Of a stretch of 64,000 nt of DNA, positions 7,327 through 16,675 are shown one piece after another. Made by a program: the position numbers and the translations under genes. Under the pieces are notes generated by a model. It worked only from the letters and a program-made list of their open reading frames with translations. It had not been told where the DNA came from and did not search any database. The DNA comes from CAWBXL01 sp963837365 (lineage in GTDB: Bacteria; Acidobacteriota; Terriglobia; Terriglobales; Acidobacteriaceae), in assembly GCA_963837365.1 (NCBI GenBank), contig CAWIMW010000010.1, positions 82,973 to 146,972 on the forward strand. The letters run 5' to 3'. Within the stretch, counting starts at the first letter, position 1, and each line of letters begins with the position of its first letter.

Positions 7327-8676
7327 ATGCATTCAGATCTCAAAGCGGGAATCGCCCTGGCAATTCTTGTTTGGACTTTGCCCCTGACGGCCCTCGAACG
7401 GCAGCCCAATCCCGACTACCACGCCCGGCGCGAGGCCCTGGCTGCCAAGACCGATGGCGCTGCTGTTCTCCTGTTTGCAGCGCCCGAAGGCGAAGGCCCC
7501 AATGACATTTATGGATACCGGCCTGACAATAATTTCTTCTATCTCACAGGTTGGAGCGAGCCCGGCGGAGCGCTATTAATCGTGCCTGCGACCGAAGCCA
7601 AAGGCGATTCGCCAGCCCATCCTTACACCGAAATTTTCTTTCTTCCCAATCACAACTACGCACAGGAGAAATGGACTGGGCCAAAGCTTGGCCCGGAAAA
7701 CCCTGATGCGCCAAAAATCACCGGCTTCGACCATGTAGAAGCGATCGACAACCTGCGCGCAGAACTGGTCCGCCTGCTGCCCTCTCCGCGAGCCACGCTC
7801 TACACCGATGTTGTAGGGCCGGGCGAGGAATCGATTTCGGCCACATCCATCGATTGGCTGAGGCGTGCCAACGCATTTCCTGTCTCAGTTGGGCTGTTCG
7901 ATGTCAGGCCACTGATTGCCGCGCTGCGGGTGACGAAAGACGATCGCGAGATTGAGCTGATTCGCAAAGCTACGAATGCGTCCATTGCCGCGCACTATGC
8001 GGCGATGCACGCCATGAAGCCGGGAATCACGGAACGGGAAATTTCCGCGCTCATGCAATATGAGTGGGGCAAGCGCGGATGTGAACGCCCGGCTTATTCA
8101 CCGATTGTGGGCTCAGGGTTTTATTCCACGGTTCTGCATTACTCGGAGGACTCGCAGACCATACAGAACGGCGACGTCGTGGTGATCGATGCGGCAGGAG
8201 AATACTCGATGTACGCCTCCGACATCACCCGTACCTTGCCCGCAAATGGGAAATTCACCCCCCGGCAGCGGGAGATTTACAACATTGTGCTCGGCGCGCA
8301 ACAGGCGGCCATCGCGGCGTTTCAGTCGGGTAAATCGTCGCTCAAGCGTGGCGCTGCCAATTCCCTGTTTCAGGTGGCCTACGATTACATCAATTCACAC
8401 GGCAAAGACCTTCACGGCGAACCGTTGGGCAAATATTTTATTCATGGCCTAAGCCACTACGTGGGTCTTGCAGTGCACGATGAAGGCAGCTACGACATTC
8501 CTCTCGCCCCCGGGATGGTATTCACCATCGAACCGGGAATTTATATTCCCGAAGAGAAATTAGGTGTCCGCATTGAGGACACCTTCTACGTGGACAAAAA
8601 CGGAAAACTTATCGATCTGGTCGCCGACCTGCCCCATACCGCCGAGGACGTGGAGCGGGAGATGTCGAAGAAGTGA
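7327..8676 (+). CDS. Secreted Xaa-Pro aminopeptidase (M24B, aminopeptidase P type)
   Basis: It removes N-terminal residues preceding proline. The product has an N-terminal creatinase-like domain and a C-terminal pita-bread domain with the five metal ligands visible: D in VVVIDAAGEY, D in SDITRTL, H in HYVGLAVHDEG, E in FTIEPGIY and E in GVRIEDTF. A hydrophobic N-terminus (AGIALAILVWTLPLTA) suggests export. The frame is open from 7222, but those first 35 codons are translated palindrome, so the ATG at 7327 is chosen. Length from there (449 residues) fits the family. Confidence 0.9.
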   Translation: MHSDLKAGIALAILVWTLPLTALERQPNPDYHARREALAAKTDGAAVLLFAAPEGEGPNDIYGYRPDNNFFYLTGWSEPGGALLIVPATEAKGDSPAHPYTEIFFLPNHNYAQEKWTGPKLGPENPDAPKITGFDHVEAIDNLRAELVRLLPSPRATLYTDVVGPGEESISATSIDWLRRANAFPVSVGLFDVRPLIAALRVTKDDREIELIRKATNASIAAHYAAMHAMKPGITEREISALMQYEWGKRGCERPAYSPIVGSGFYSTVLHYSEDSQTIQNGDVVVIDAAGEYSMYASDITRTLPANGKFTPRQREIYNIVLGAQQAAIAAFQSGKSSLKRGAANSLFQVAYDYINSHGKDLHGEPLGKYFIHGLSHYVGLAVHDEGSYDIPLAPGMVFTIEPGIYIPEEKLGVRIEDTFYVDKNGKLIDLVADLPHTAEDVEREMSKK

Positions 8677-8711
8677 CCGCGATCTGCGCGGTTTTGGTAT
8701 GCTAATGCATC

Positions 8712-8843
8712 GTGCGAATGCTGTGGTGGTTCATCATCTTGGCGGTTAGCACGGGAGCGGTAGCACTTGTGGCCATAAGCGTATACGTACGTGTGCGCAG
8801 CCACATGAAGAAGGCTGCAAAGGAAACGTCGACCAAGGAATAG
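8712..8843 (+). CDS. Small single-pass membrane protein
   Basis: A 43-codon frame from a GTG (or ATG at 8718) encodes MRMLWWFIILAVSTGAVALV followed by AISVYVRVRSHMKKAAKE and a short tail. One transmembrane helix is followed by a basic, Lys-rich end. It lies between the aminopeptidase and bioY on the same strand, ten bases before the bioY start. The helix-then-positive layout looks like a genuine small membrane protein, but no family is recognised. Expression is not shown. Confidence 0.5.
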   Translation: MRMLWWFIILAVSTGAVALVAISVYVRVRSHMKKAAKETSTKE

Positions 8844-8853
8844 GGAAAAAGTC

Positions 8854-9429
8854 ATGGCGAAATCAGAGATTCAGGCATTAACAGCGCCGTCGCGGACGAT
8901 GGAGTGGGGGACCCAGGCCATCATCGTCATTTCGGCCAGCGTGTTTGTCGCGTTGTGCGCGCATGTTACGGCGCCCCTTCCCACTCCAGTCCCGTTGACC
9001 ATGCAGAATTTTGGCGTACTGCTGGTAGGAATGCTGCTGGGCCGCAAGCGAGGCTTTGCTGCTCTTGCGCTGTATCTGGCCGAGGGAGCCGCAGGTCTGC
9101 CGGTATTCAACCCTCTGGCTGGTCCCAGCGGAGTGGCCCAGATTTTCGGGCTCACCGGCGGATATCTCATGGCCTACCCATTCGTGGCGTGGGTTGCAGG
9201 TTACGTTGTGGAGCGTGGAGAGAAGACCTTCCTGCGTGCACTGACCGCAGGTTTCCTGGCTGAAATCGTCCTGTTCACAGGTGGCTTGAGCTGGCTCTAT
9301 GTGTACACCCACTCGCTGGCGCGCGCGGCGCAGGTTGGCTTGTATTGGTTTGTTCTCGCCGAAATCTTCAAGACGGTTTCGGCAGCAGGGATTGTGGCAG
9401 GTTGGAGACGAGTCTCCATGAAGCGGTAA
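8854..9429 (+). CDS. bioY: Biotin transporter BioY (ECF S-component)
   Basis: BioY captures biotin in the cytoplasmic membrane, alone or with an ECF energising module. The 191-residue product has about six membrane helices and the BioY blocks PLPTPVPLTMQNFGVLL, LYLAEGAAGLPVF and GPTGGY-like FGLTGGYLMAYP. No ECF ATPase or T-component is adjacent, which is common for BioY. No biotin-synthesis genes are nearby. It may be co-transcribed with the preceding 43-codon frame and with mqnD, 34 bases downstream. Confidence 0.92.
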   Translation: MAKSEIQALTAPSRTMEWGTQAIIVISASVFVALCAHVTAPLPTPVPLTMQNFGVLLVGMLLGRKRGFAALALYLAEGAAGLPVFNPLAGPSGVAQIFGLTGGYLMAYPFVAWVAGYVVERGEKTFLRALTAGFLAEIVLFTGGLSWLYVYTHSLARAAQVGLYWFVLAEIFKTVSAAGIVAGWRRVSMKR

Positions 9430-9463
9430 TCACAAATTGCCTATCGGAGATATCGCCAAAGTT

Positions 9464-10321
9464 ATGAGTACCGCAGCTGTCGAGACCCGCGAAATCACCA
9501 TCGCCCACAGTCCGGATTCGGACGATGCCTTCATGTTTTACGGGCTGGCGACCAACAAAGTCCGCGTGCCCGGGCTGCGTTTTACTCACACCCTTTGCGA
9601 CATTGAGACCCTGAACCGCGCCGCCATGGGCGGCGATGGGCTCTACGATGTCACCGCAATTTCTTTCCACGCCTATCCCTACATTCAGGACCATTACGCT
9701 CTGCTTTCCAGCGGCGGGAGTGTTGGCGATGGCTACGGGCCGATGATCGTGGCCCCGAAAGCTTATTCCGAGAGCGGAATCAAACGGAAAGTGATAGCGG
9801 TACCCGGCAAGCTAACAACGGCTTATTTGGCTTTGAATCTGTTTGCGCCGGGGATTGACACTGAAGTAGTTCCTTTCGATCAGATCATCCCGCAGGTGCT
9901 TGCAGGCAAATACGAAGCCGGGCTGATCATTCACGAAGGCCAGTTGAGCTATGTGAAAGCAGGACTGCATCGCATCGTGGATTTGGGCGCGTGGTGGCAG
10001 AAGGTTACTGGTTTGCCCTTGCCTCTCGGGGGCAACGCCATTCGCCGCAGTTTGGGACGCGAGTTAATGTCCAGTGTTTCGACTGCCATTCGTGACAGCA
10101 TTCAGTACGCGCTGGATCATCGTGAGGAAGCATTGGCATACGCCATGCAATTTGCCCGGGATTTGGACCCGCACTTGGCGGACCAATTTGTCGGCATGTA
10201 CGTCAACGAGCGCACCGTGGATTACGGATTGGATGGGCGCGAGGCGGTGCGGCGGTTGTTGGACATGGGCCACAAGGCGGGGATTATTCCGTATGAGGCG
10301 AAAGTGGAGTTTGTGGCCTAA
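9464..10321 (+). CDS. mqnD: 1,4-dihydroxy-6-naphthoate synthase MqnD
   Basis: MqnD cleaves cyclic dehypoxanthine futalosine to 1,4-dihydroxy-6-naphthoate, the naphthoquinone-ring product of the futalosine pathway. The N-terminal IAHSPDSDDAFMFYGL block and later DVTAISFHAYPY, GDGYGPMIVA, PGKLTTAYLAL and LIIHEGQLSY are family signatures. The ATG at 9464 is chosen; a TTG nine codons upstream keeps the frame. The following product is handled by genes not in this window. Confidence 0.92.
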   Translation: MSTAAVETREITIAHSPDSDDAFMFYGLATNKVRVPGLRFTHTLCDIETLNRAAMGGDGLYDVTAISFHAYPYIQDHYALLSSGGSVGDGYGPMIVAPKAYSESGIKRKVIAVPGKLTTAYLALNLFAPGIDTEVVPFDQIIPQVLAGKYEAGLIIHEGQLSYVKAGLHRIVDLGAWWQKVTGLPLPLGGNAIRRSLGRELMSSVSTAIRDSIQYALDHREEALAYAMQFARDLDPHLADQFVGMYVNERTVDYGLDGREAVRRLLDMGHKAGIIPYEAKVEFVA

Positions 10322-10347
10322 AACCTAATCACTCTCGATTTTGCTTT

Positions 10348-10593
10348 ATGGAAACGGTAGAGAATCCCACCTTCTCGCAGGCCTGCGACAAATTCAGGAA
10401 ATTTCTTGCAGATAACGGACGACCAGAACAAATTGTCTGGCTCAGACCTATGGATGTAATTCTCACCGGAAGCACACTTCCAGTTGACCTAATATTTACC
10501 GTCCAAGAAATTAAGAATTCTCTCCAGTGGAAATATCTGCAAATTCGGTACAAATCGAAGCAACAATTAAAAGCATCCCTATTCGATTACTAG
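10348..10593 (+). CDS. Hypothetical protein, 81 residues
   Basis: A short frame, clearly lower in G+C than its neighbours, with no signal peptide or membrane segment. It has a mixed helix/strand composition (FRKFLADNGRPEQIVWLRP ... DLIFTVQEI). No ribosome-binding site stands out before the ATG. The minus-strand frame across it looks like a shadow. It ends seven bases from the convergent M49 gene. Not recognised; the low G+C suggests transfer (inference). Confidence 0.45.
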   Translation: METVENPTFSQACDKFRKFLADNGRPEQIVWLRPMDVILTGSTLPVDLIFTVQEIKNSLQWKYLQIRYKSKQQLKASLFDY

Positions 10594-10600
10594 AACTTTC

Positions 10601-12310
10601 CTACTCCAGCTTTTCCTTAAACGCAAACACCGGATCCACATCCACCGGCACACTCGCCCCTAACTTCAGCGTCGCTTTCAACTCCGCCGGCATCACGTCG
10701 TATTTCTTGAACCAATTCTCGGCGTGCTCGCGGTCGCCTGTAGCTTCGATTTCCAGCAGCACTTTTGTCAGGTTGGCGAGGGCGTCCGGCATTTTTTCGT
10801 AGATGACTTCATACTTCCCCGAGGCCAACCGCTTCACTGCTCCGTGCTCGACCAGATAATTGAACTCCATCATCTCCGCCTGGCCATGGGCTTCGCCGGT
10901 TCCAAAGCGAAGCGTGCGGAAGTTCCCGGCGACATACGAAGCGTAATACTCTTCCAACTTTTCTTTCGGCAGCGCTCCGTGGTCCACCAGCCATTTCAAT
11001 CCAAACATGCCGCAGACGTCCGCCTTAGCTTCTTCCAGGCCTCCGTATTGCGGGCCGATGGCTTCACGAATATCCACTTTTCCGGCCTTGGTGCGGGCAA
11101 ACGCCGGGCCTAGCCCGTGGCACATTTCGTGCATGATGGTGCCGTAGAGATACCCTTCGCCACTGACCTTTTCCGCCTGGTCGGCGCGCATCACGCGCTT
11201 GGCCAGCGGCAGAATGATGTAGTTCACCCGCGCATCCATAAAGTTCTTGAAGAAAATTTTCTTGCTGCCTTTCTGCTCGTGGATGCGGGGATCGTTGGGC
11301 AAATTGTCCGCTACGGCTTGATAGCCGTGGCGCAAATCGGCAGCGCGGTAGGGCGCGTCCATCACTTCCATGGGAGTTTGCAGGCCGCGTTTCGAAGGGA
11401 GGTCTTCTTTTGAAAGCGGCAGCGCTTCCTGAATATCGGGAACATATTTCTGGAACACGGCCAGCTTCTTGCTCTCCTCATCATTACGAATCAGCACCGC
11501 GGCGCCGTAAGAGGTCTTCACGCCCAGCAGATCATCCAGATAGGTTTCGTAGGGAGCAAAGATCACGTCAACTTTCGGATCTTTCAAATCCATCCAGGCA
11601 AGGTCGCTTTTGAAATAGTCGTCGTTCAGAAGAGCATCGGCACGCAGGCGCAGGAAGTTGGCAAAGGCCGCGTCGGGGCTCAGCTTCGCGGCATCCCGCA
11701 GGTCTTGCGCGGCCGGCTCCAGGAATGAACGATAAGCTACGTGATACGGAACTCCACGGAGCTCATCGCTGTGCCAACGAACCACGCTATATGGGCTGTA
11801 GATCTCAGCTTTTTTATCGGGATGGGCTTTTACGTATTGCTCGACCTGATTGCGGGTCAATCCTTTGGGATAAAAACCGCGGCCCGGCGGCAACGGTTCG
11901 GTGCCCACGAATGGCTTGTTCTCATCAATCAGATCGAAGCGAGAGGCATTGATCCACAGAAAATGCCGGAGCTTTTTGGTTTGCAGGCTCTGGCTTCCTC
12001 CCAGCGATTGATAGAGATCAAGGCCGTCGGGATCGCTCTGCCGCCAAAAGATATCTTCCAGATAGCGGGAGGCATCCACCAACTTATCAACCATTTTTCT
12101 TTCGTTGGCAGTCAGGCCCGCCGAGTGGTACGGCATTTGAATCAGACGGTACTTGGCTAGACGCTGGTCGAGGTCGGGGGTGATGTGCAGATTTGCAGTT
12201 TCCTCATTTTTCCCAGACGGTTCAGTCTTGCTTTCTTTCTGTTGTGCCATTGAGATGCAGCTCGCTAAGAAAATTAGTAAGAGGAGGAGTGACTGGATTC
12301 GCCGGTTCAT
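10601..12310 (-). CDS. M49-type zinc metallopeptidase (dipeptidyl-peptidase III-like) lipoprotein
   Basis: A 569-residue protein with a lipoprotein signal ending in LASC (Cys18). The zinc site is HEMCH at residues 394-398 and the second motif is EEAKAD at 426-431, fitting the M49 EExxA(E/D) element. Classical M49 enzymes have a six-residue HExxGH; this protein has the five-residue form reported for some bacterial members. It likely removes dipeptides or cleaves short peptides at the periplasmic face. It is convergent with the hypothetical gene at 10348 and alone on its strand. Confidence 0.8.
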   Translation of the reverse strand: MNRRIQSLLLLLIFLASCISMAQQKESKTEPSGKNEETANLHITPDLDQRLAKYRLIQMPYHSAGLTANERKMVDKLVDASRYLEDIFWRQSDPDGLDLYQSLGGSQSLQTKKLRHFLWINASRFDLIDENKPFVGTEPLPPGRGFYPKGLTRNQVEQYVKAHPDKKAEIYSPYSVVRWHSDELRGVPYHVAYRSFLEPAAQDLRDAAKLSPDAAFANFLRLRADALLNDDYFKSDLAWMDLKDPKVDVIFAPYETYLDDLLGVKTSYGAAVLIRNDEESKKLAVFQKYVPDIQEALPLSKEDLPSKRGLQTPMEVMDAPYRAADLRHGYQAVADNLPNDPRIHEQKGSKKIFFKNFMDARVNYIILPLAKRVMRADQAEKVSGEGYLYGTIMHEMCHGLGPAFARTKAGKVDIREAIGPQYGGLEEAKADVCGMFGLKWLVDHGALPKEKLEEYYASYVAGNFRTLRFGTGEAHGQAEMMEFNYLVEHGAVKRLASGKYEVIYEKMPDALANLTKVLLEIEATGDREHAENWFKKYDVMPAELKATLKLGASVPVDVDPVFAFKEKLE

Positions 12311-12376
12311 CGCTATGAATTCTAGCAGCTTGCCACCCAGCGGGTGCGTTCATAAGCAATGAATCAGCGGTTTGGT

Positions 12377-12500
12377 TTTCTCTGCGTCCTTTGCCGCCTT
12401 TCTCGGCGGCCACTGCGGTCTAAGAGTTTGCTTGGCTGTCTCGGAAATTAGAAGCTTGAACCGCGGAGGTCGCCAAGGTTGCGCGGAGGTCGCAGCGAAC
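12377..12500. repeat. Degenerate palindrome of the GCGGTT/AACCGC family
   Basis: The left part reads TCTCTGCGTCCTTTGCCGCC and CACTGCGGTCTAAG; the right part reads TTGAACCGCGGAGGTCGCC and GTTGCGCGGAGG, approximately its reverse complement. It resembles the better-preserved inverted repeat at 56851-56978. The frame open through here upstream of the HAD gene is repeat-derived. Confidence 0.6.
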
Positions 12501-12554
12501 ACCGAACCCAGAATCCGGAGCGTATTAGTTGAGTTCATCGGATATGATGAACCA

Positions 12555-13244
12555 ATGTCCCAGACCCTGCTCATTGACGCGGACGACACGCTCTGGGAAA
12601 ACAATATCTACTTCGAACGCGCGATCGCCAACTTCATCTCATTCCTGAACCATCAGGAATATTCCCCAGCCCAAGTACGCGAGGTGATCAACGACGTGGA
12701 GCGCGATTGCATCATCAGTCACGGCTACGGACTCCACAGCTTCGCCCACGCGCTAGCTAAGACATTCGAACGTCTTGCGGTCGAACCTATTACGCCATCG
12801 CTGCACGAAGCCATCACCGCCATTACCCGCACCATCGCCGAGCATCCGATGGAGATTCGTTCCGGCGTGCCCGAAACCCTGGACTATCTCTCCGGACGCC
12901 ATCATCTGATCCTCATGACCAAAGGTGCCTTGGCAGAACAGTCAGGCAAGGTTGATCGATCCGGCCTGAAGCAATACTTTGCGGCAGTTGAAATTGTTGC
13001 TGAGAAGGATGAACCTACCTACCGCTCGGTGGTTGCCAAGCATCGTCTGGCCGAAGACGTTACCTGGATGGTCGGCAACAGCCCGAAGTCCGACATCAAT
13101 CCCGCGCTGGCTGCGGGTTTGAACGCGGTCTTTGTTCCGCACGATAAGACCTGGGTCTTAGAACACGAAGAAGTCGCGCAGGCGATCCCGCCGCGCCAGC
13201 TGATGGTGGTCAAAACTTTCGCCCGACTCAGAGACCATTTTTAA
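12555..13244 (+). CDS. HAD-superfamily hydrolase
   Basis: The product begins MSQTLLIDADDTLWENNIYF, holding HAD motif I (DxDxT) with the nucleophile Asp. Motif II is ILMTKG and motif IV is MVGNSPKSDINPALAAGL. It is therefore a phosphatase of the nucleotidase/phosphoglycolate-phosphatase-like type; the substrate cannot be read from the sequence. The ATG at 12555 is chosen, since the in-frame 61 codons upstream are translated repeat. Length (229 residues) suits the family. It is followed by the GAF-HD-GYP gene. Confidence 0.85.
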   Translation: MSQTLLIDADDTLWENNIYFERAIANFISFLNHQEYSPAQVREVINDVERDCIISHGYGLHSFAHALAKTFERLAVEPITPSLHEAITAITRTIAEHPMEIRSGVPETLDYLSGRHHLILMTKGALAEQSGKVDRSGLKQYFAAVEIVAEKDEPTYRSVVAKHRLAEDVTWMVGNSPKSDINPALAAGLNAVFVPHDKTWVLEHEEVAQAIPPRQLMVVKTFARLRDHF

Positions 13245-13335
13245 TCGCTTACGACCGTCCTAAGCTGTCCCATACCGCACCAAACTAACCAACAACCCCT
13301 TTCATCACAATACTTTCCGGCGTGGTACTCTCAAG

Positions 13336-14616
13336 ATGCTCTGGGTTCTGCGCACCACTTCGTTGGCCGTGCAGAAAGACAATTTGCGGCGCTTGTTGCG
13401 CACTGTGGAGGCCCTCTCTGATCTCGGTCCCGAGATGACGGCGGAGCACGACTTCCCGCAGCGGGCACGCTCCATGGTCTCGGCGCTGCTACAGGCCGCG
13501 GGCGCGCGCGAAGGTGTGCTGTTTACTTTCAGCGATAAACCTTCCCTGCTCACTTCTATCGCCTCTGAAGGCTTCGCCCTGATGCCGGAGCCGGCGGTCA
13601 TCCCACTTCTACCTAAACATGTACATGCGCTGCTGACCACGCGCGGATCGGTCATACTCACATCGAACTCCTATGAGAACTATCTCAGCTCGAACGGCAA
13701 CGTCGCACCGGAACTATTCAAATGCTTTTCGCCTTTGAAAGTAGGAGCAAAATTAGTTGGGCTTGTAGCGTTAGGACGCCGCGAGGGCGATGCGATTTAC
13801 GACGAAGATGAACTGGGAGCGCTTGACCTGCTGTGCAACTACGTAGCGCTGGCGGTACAGAACCATACTCTCTCCCAAACGCTTTCTCAGCGAGTATCAG
13901 AGAACCTGCGCCTGATGGCTTCATTGCATGGGTTTTATGACCACACCCTGGAAGCTTTTGCCGCCGCCATCGATGTAAAGCATGTCAACATCCACGGACA
14001 CTCTCTAAGAGTTGGGCGTTACTCTGCGGCGATCGGCGAAGCCATGGGCATGGGGCCAACCGAAGTTGCGGGGCTACGCTCGGCGGGCTATCTGCATGAT
14101 ATCGGCAAAGTCGCGGTAGACAAAAGACTGTTCGGCAAACCGACCGCGCTTGATCCGGAAGAATTTCGTGAGATGGCAGACCACACGGTCGTGGGTCATC
14201 AGATTGTGACCGGCATTGAATTTCCCTGGGCCAGCATCCCAGAGATTGTCCGCTGGCACCATGAACGTTCCGATGGGTCAGGCTATCCGGACGGCCTTTA
14301 TATGAATGATGTCAGCCTGCCAGTGCGCATTGTCGGCCTGGCAGATACCTTCGATGCCATGACCAGTGAGCGGCCATATCGGGAACCCATGTCCCTGGGC
14401 GGAACCTTGAATGAAATCGTCCGCATGGCCCCCCAGAAGTTTGATCCCAACGTCGTCCAAGGGCTGCTGATACAGGTCCGCCGCGACGCTGTTGGCAGTA
14501 ATCGCATACCTTTCATGGAAAACCAAGCATCCGCCCACATATCCCCTACCGATGTGGACCACCTCGCTGCCGCGTTGCAGCACAAAATTTCCCAGAACAA
14601 AATGTACCTTCCGTAA
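13336..14616 (+). CDS. GAF and HD-GYP domain protein (probable c-di-GMP phosphodiesterase)
   Basis: A 426-residue cytoplasmic protein. Residues about 20-180 form a GAF-like sensor (FSDKPSLLTSIASEGF, LVGLVALGRREGD). Residues about 200-390 are an HD-GYP domain: HDIGKVAVDKRLF, DHTVVGHQIV, WHHERSDGSGYPDGL and LADTFDAMTSERPYR are intact, so cyclic-di-GMP hydrolysis is expected. The signal sensed by the GAF domain is unknown. A second HD-GYP protein is at 34980. No cyclase lies alongside. Confidence 0.88.
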   Translation: MLWVLRTTSLAVQKDNLRRLLRTVEALSDLGPEMTAEHDFPQRARSMVSALLQAAGAREGVLFTFSDKPSLLTSIASEGFALMPEPAVIPLLPKHVHALLTTRGSVILTSNSYENYLSSNGNVAPELFKCFSPLKVGAKLVGLVALGRREGDAIYDEDELGALDLLCNYVALAVQNHTLSQTLSQRVSENLRLMASLHGFYDHTLEAFAAAIDVKHVNIHGHSLRVGRYSAAIGEAMGMGPTEVAGLRSAGYLHDIGKVAVDKRLFGKPTALDPEEFREMADHTVVGHQIVTGIEFPWASIPEIVRWHHERSDGSGYPDGLYMNDVSLPVRIVGLADTFDAMTSERPYREPMSLGGTLNEIVRMAPQKFDPNVVQGLLIQVRRDAVGSNRIPFMENQASAHISPTDVDHLAAALQHKISQNKMYLP

Positions 14617-14676
14617 CAACTTTTCAGAGGGTAATGGGTTCATAATCAGCAGGACTCTTCCGTCCATCGGGGAAGC

Positions 14677-16674
14677 ATGCGTCTGAATCTACGGGTTGCT
14701 TTGGTCGCTCTTGCAGCGGTCTGTATTGCTATTCCCGCCCAATTGGCTCTGGGTAAAAAGAAAGACGCGAAGCTTGCCCACGAAATGGAGGACCGGAAGC
14801 GGGCTTTACACGCGCTCAACCGGCTCACTTTCGGCCCAAGGCCCGGCGATATTGACCACGTCATGGCAATAGGCGTGGACAAATGGATTGATCAGCAGCT
14901 ACACCCCGAAAAAATTGACAACAGCGTGCTGGAGGCCCGGCTGGCTCCGTTACGCACTCTAAAGATGGACACCCGCCAGATCGTCGAGAACTTCCCTCCG
15001 CCGCAGATGATTAAGGCCGTCGCTGAAGGAAAGCAGAGGATGCCGTCTGATCCGGCAAAGAAAGCCGTATACGAAGCACAGCTGGCACGCTACCAGGCAC
15101 GGCAGGAGAAAAAAGAACAGGCTGGAAATGCCCCGGCGAATACTGCCCCGTCGGCGACGACGGACGCAATGAGCGACGAAGAGCGTGCCCGCCGCCGGGA
15201 AGAACGCATGGATCTGGAGCAAAAGACCCAGGCGATTCTGGATTTGCCGTCCGACCAGCGCATCCAGGAAATCGCGAAGCTTTCGCCCGAGCAGCAACGG
15301 ATGCTGGCGTTTGGTCTCAGAGACCGGCGCGACGAAGTCATGGAGGGAATGACGCCCAAGCAGCGCGAGACGGTGATGGCACTGAATAACCCCCAACTGG
15401 TGGTCACGACTGAACTGGCTGAGGGGAAACTGCTGCGAGCGATTTACAGTGAACGCCAGCTTGAAGAAGTGATGACCGACTTCTGGTTCAATCACTTCAA
15501 TGTATTCAACGGCAAGGGCCCCGACCGGTATTTGATCACCAGCTACGAACGCGATGTGATTCGTCCTCATGCGTTAGGCAAGTTTGAGGACTTGCTCGTG
15601 GCGACTGCCCAAAGTCCGGCCATGCTGTTCTACCTGGACAATTGGCTAAGCGTAGGGCCAGATTCAGATGCAGCAAAAGGAATCTTTCGAGAGCCTGCAT
15701 GGGGGCGCAGACGGCAGCGCTTCCCCCGGCCCCAGCGTCCACAGGCAAAAGGAAAACGCAATAGCGGCCTCAATGAGAACTACGGCCGCGAGTTGATGGA
15801 GTTGCACACGGTCGGCGTCAACAGCGGTTATACCCAGAAAGATGTCACCGAAGCTGCAAGAATTCTCACCGGGTGGACGCTGCGTGAGCCCCGTAAAGGC
15901 GGGGACTTTGCGTTTGTCGAGCGCACGCACGAGCCAGGCGACAAAGTCGTCATGGGGCATCGCTTCAAATCCAACGGAGAGAAGGAAGGCCTGGAGCTGC
16001 TGCACTTCCTTGCTCATAACCCTTCGACTGCAAAATTCATAAGCACCAAGCTGGCGATGCGTTTTGTGTCAGACGATCCTCCGCCAGCGCTGGTTGACCG
16101 TATGGCTCAAACTTTCCTTAAGAAGAACGGCGATATCCGTGAGGTCCTGAAGACCATGCTGGATTCGCCCGAATTCTGGGCCTCCGAGGCGTATCGGGCC
16201 AAGGTAAAAACTCCGCTTGAGTTTGTGGCTTCGGCTGTGCGCGCCACCGGCGCTGAGGTCACCGACGCCACGCCCCTGATTCGCCAGCTTCAGACCATGG
16301 GAATGCCGCTGTACGGGATGCAACCGCCTACGGGCTATTCCATGAAGGCCGAGACCTGGGTCAACTCGTCCGCCCTGCTGGGGCGCATGAATTTCTCACT
16401 GGCGCTGGCGAACGGCAGGTTGAGAGGCGTCCAGGTGGATCCGGAGCATTTGTTACCGGCGAACGACGCGACCGCAGACGCGCCGAAGGTGCTAAATGAC
16501 CTGGAGGGCACGCTGCTGGCGGGTGATGTCTCCAAGCAGACGCACGACACGATTGCATCGCGCCTGCAAGACCCAAAGATCGCGGAGCGCAGGCTGGATG
16601 ACCCGGCACGCGCCCCCAACATAGCGATGATCGAAGGGCTGCTGCTGGGTTCGCCGGAGTTTCAGAGAAGGTAG
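14677..16674 (+). CDS. Exported DUF1800 protein
   Basis: A 665-residue protein with a signal peptide (LRVALVALAAVCIAIPAQLA). The DUF1800 start ALHALNRLTFGPRPGDIDHV is followed by FWFNHFNVFNGKGPDRYLI, NENYGRELMELHTVGVNSG and EAARILTGWTL, family signatures. A Gln/Glu/Arg-rich insertion lies around residues 110-190. DUF1800 is almost always encoded beside DUF1501, as here. The function is unknown; extracytoplasmic roles in polymer or wall processing have been suggested for the pair, without proof. Confidence 0.9.
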   Translation: MRLNLRVALVALAAVCIAIPAQLALGKKKDAKLAHEMEDRKRALHALNRLTFGPRPGDIDHVMAIGVDKWIDQQLHPEKIDNSVLEARLAPLRTLKMDTRQIVENFPPPQMIKAVAEGKQRMPSDPAKKAVYEAQLARYQARQEKKEQAGNAPANTAPSATTDAMSDEERARRREERMDLEQKTQAILDLPSDQRIQEIAKLSPEQQRMLAFGLRDRRDEVMEGMTPKQRETVMALNNPQLVVTTELAEGKLLRAIYSERQLEEVMTDFWFNHFNVFNGKGPDRYLITSYERDVIRPHALGKFEDLLVATAQSPAMLFYLDNWLSVGPDSDAAKGIFREPAWGRRRQRFPRPQRPQAKGKRNSGLNENYGRELMELHTVGVNSGYTQKDVTEAARILTGWTLREPRKGGDFAFVERTHEPGDKVVMGHRFKSNGEKEGLELLHFLAHNPSTAKFISTKLAMRFVSDDPPPALVDRMAQTFLKKNGDIREVLKTMLDSPEFWASEAYRAKVKTPLEFVASAVRATGAEVTDATPLIRQLQTMGMPLYGMQPPTGYSMKAETWVNSSALLGRMNFSLALANGRLRGVQVDPEHLLPANDATADAPKVLNDLEGTLLAGDVSKQTHDTIASRLQDPKIAERRLDDPARAPNIAMIEGLLLGSPEFQRR

Positions 16675-16675
16675 C

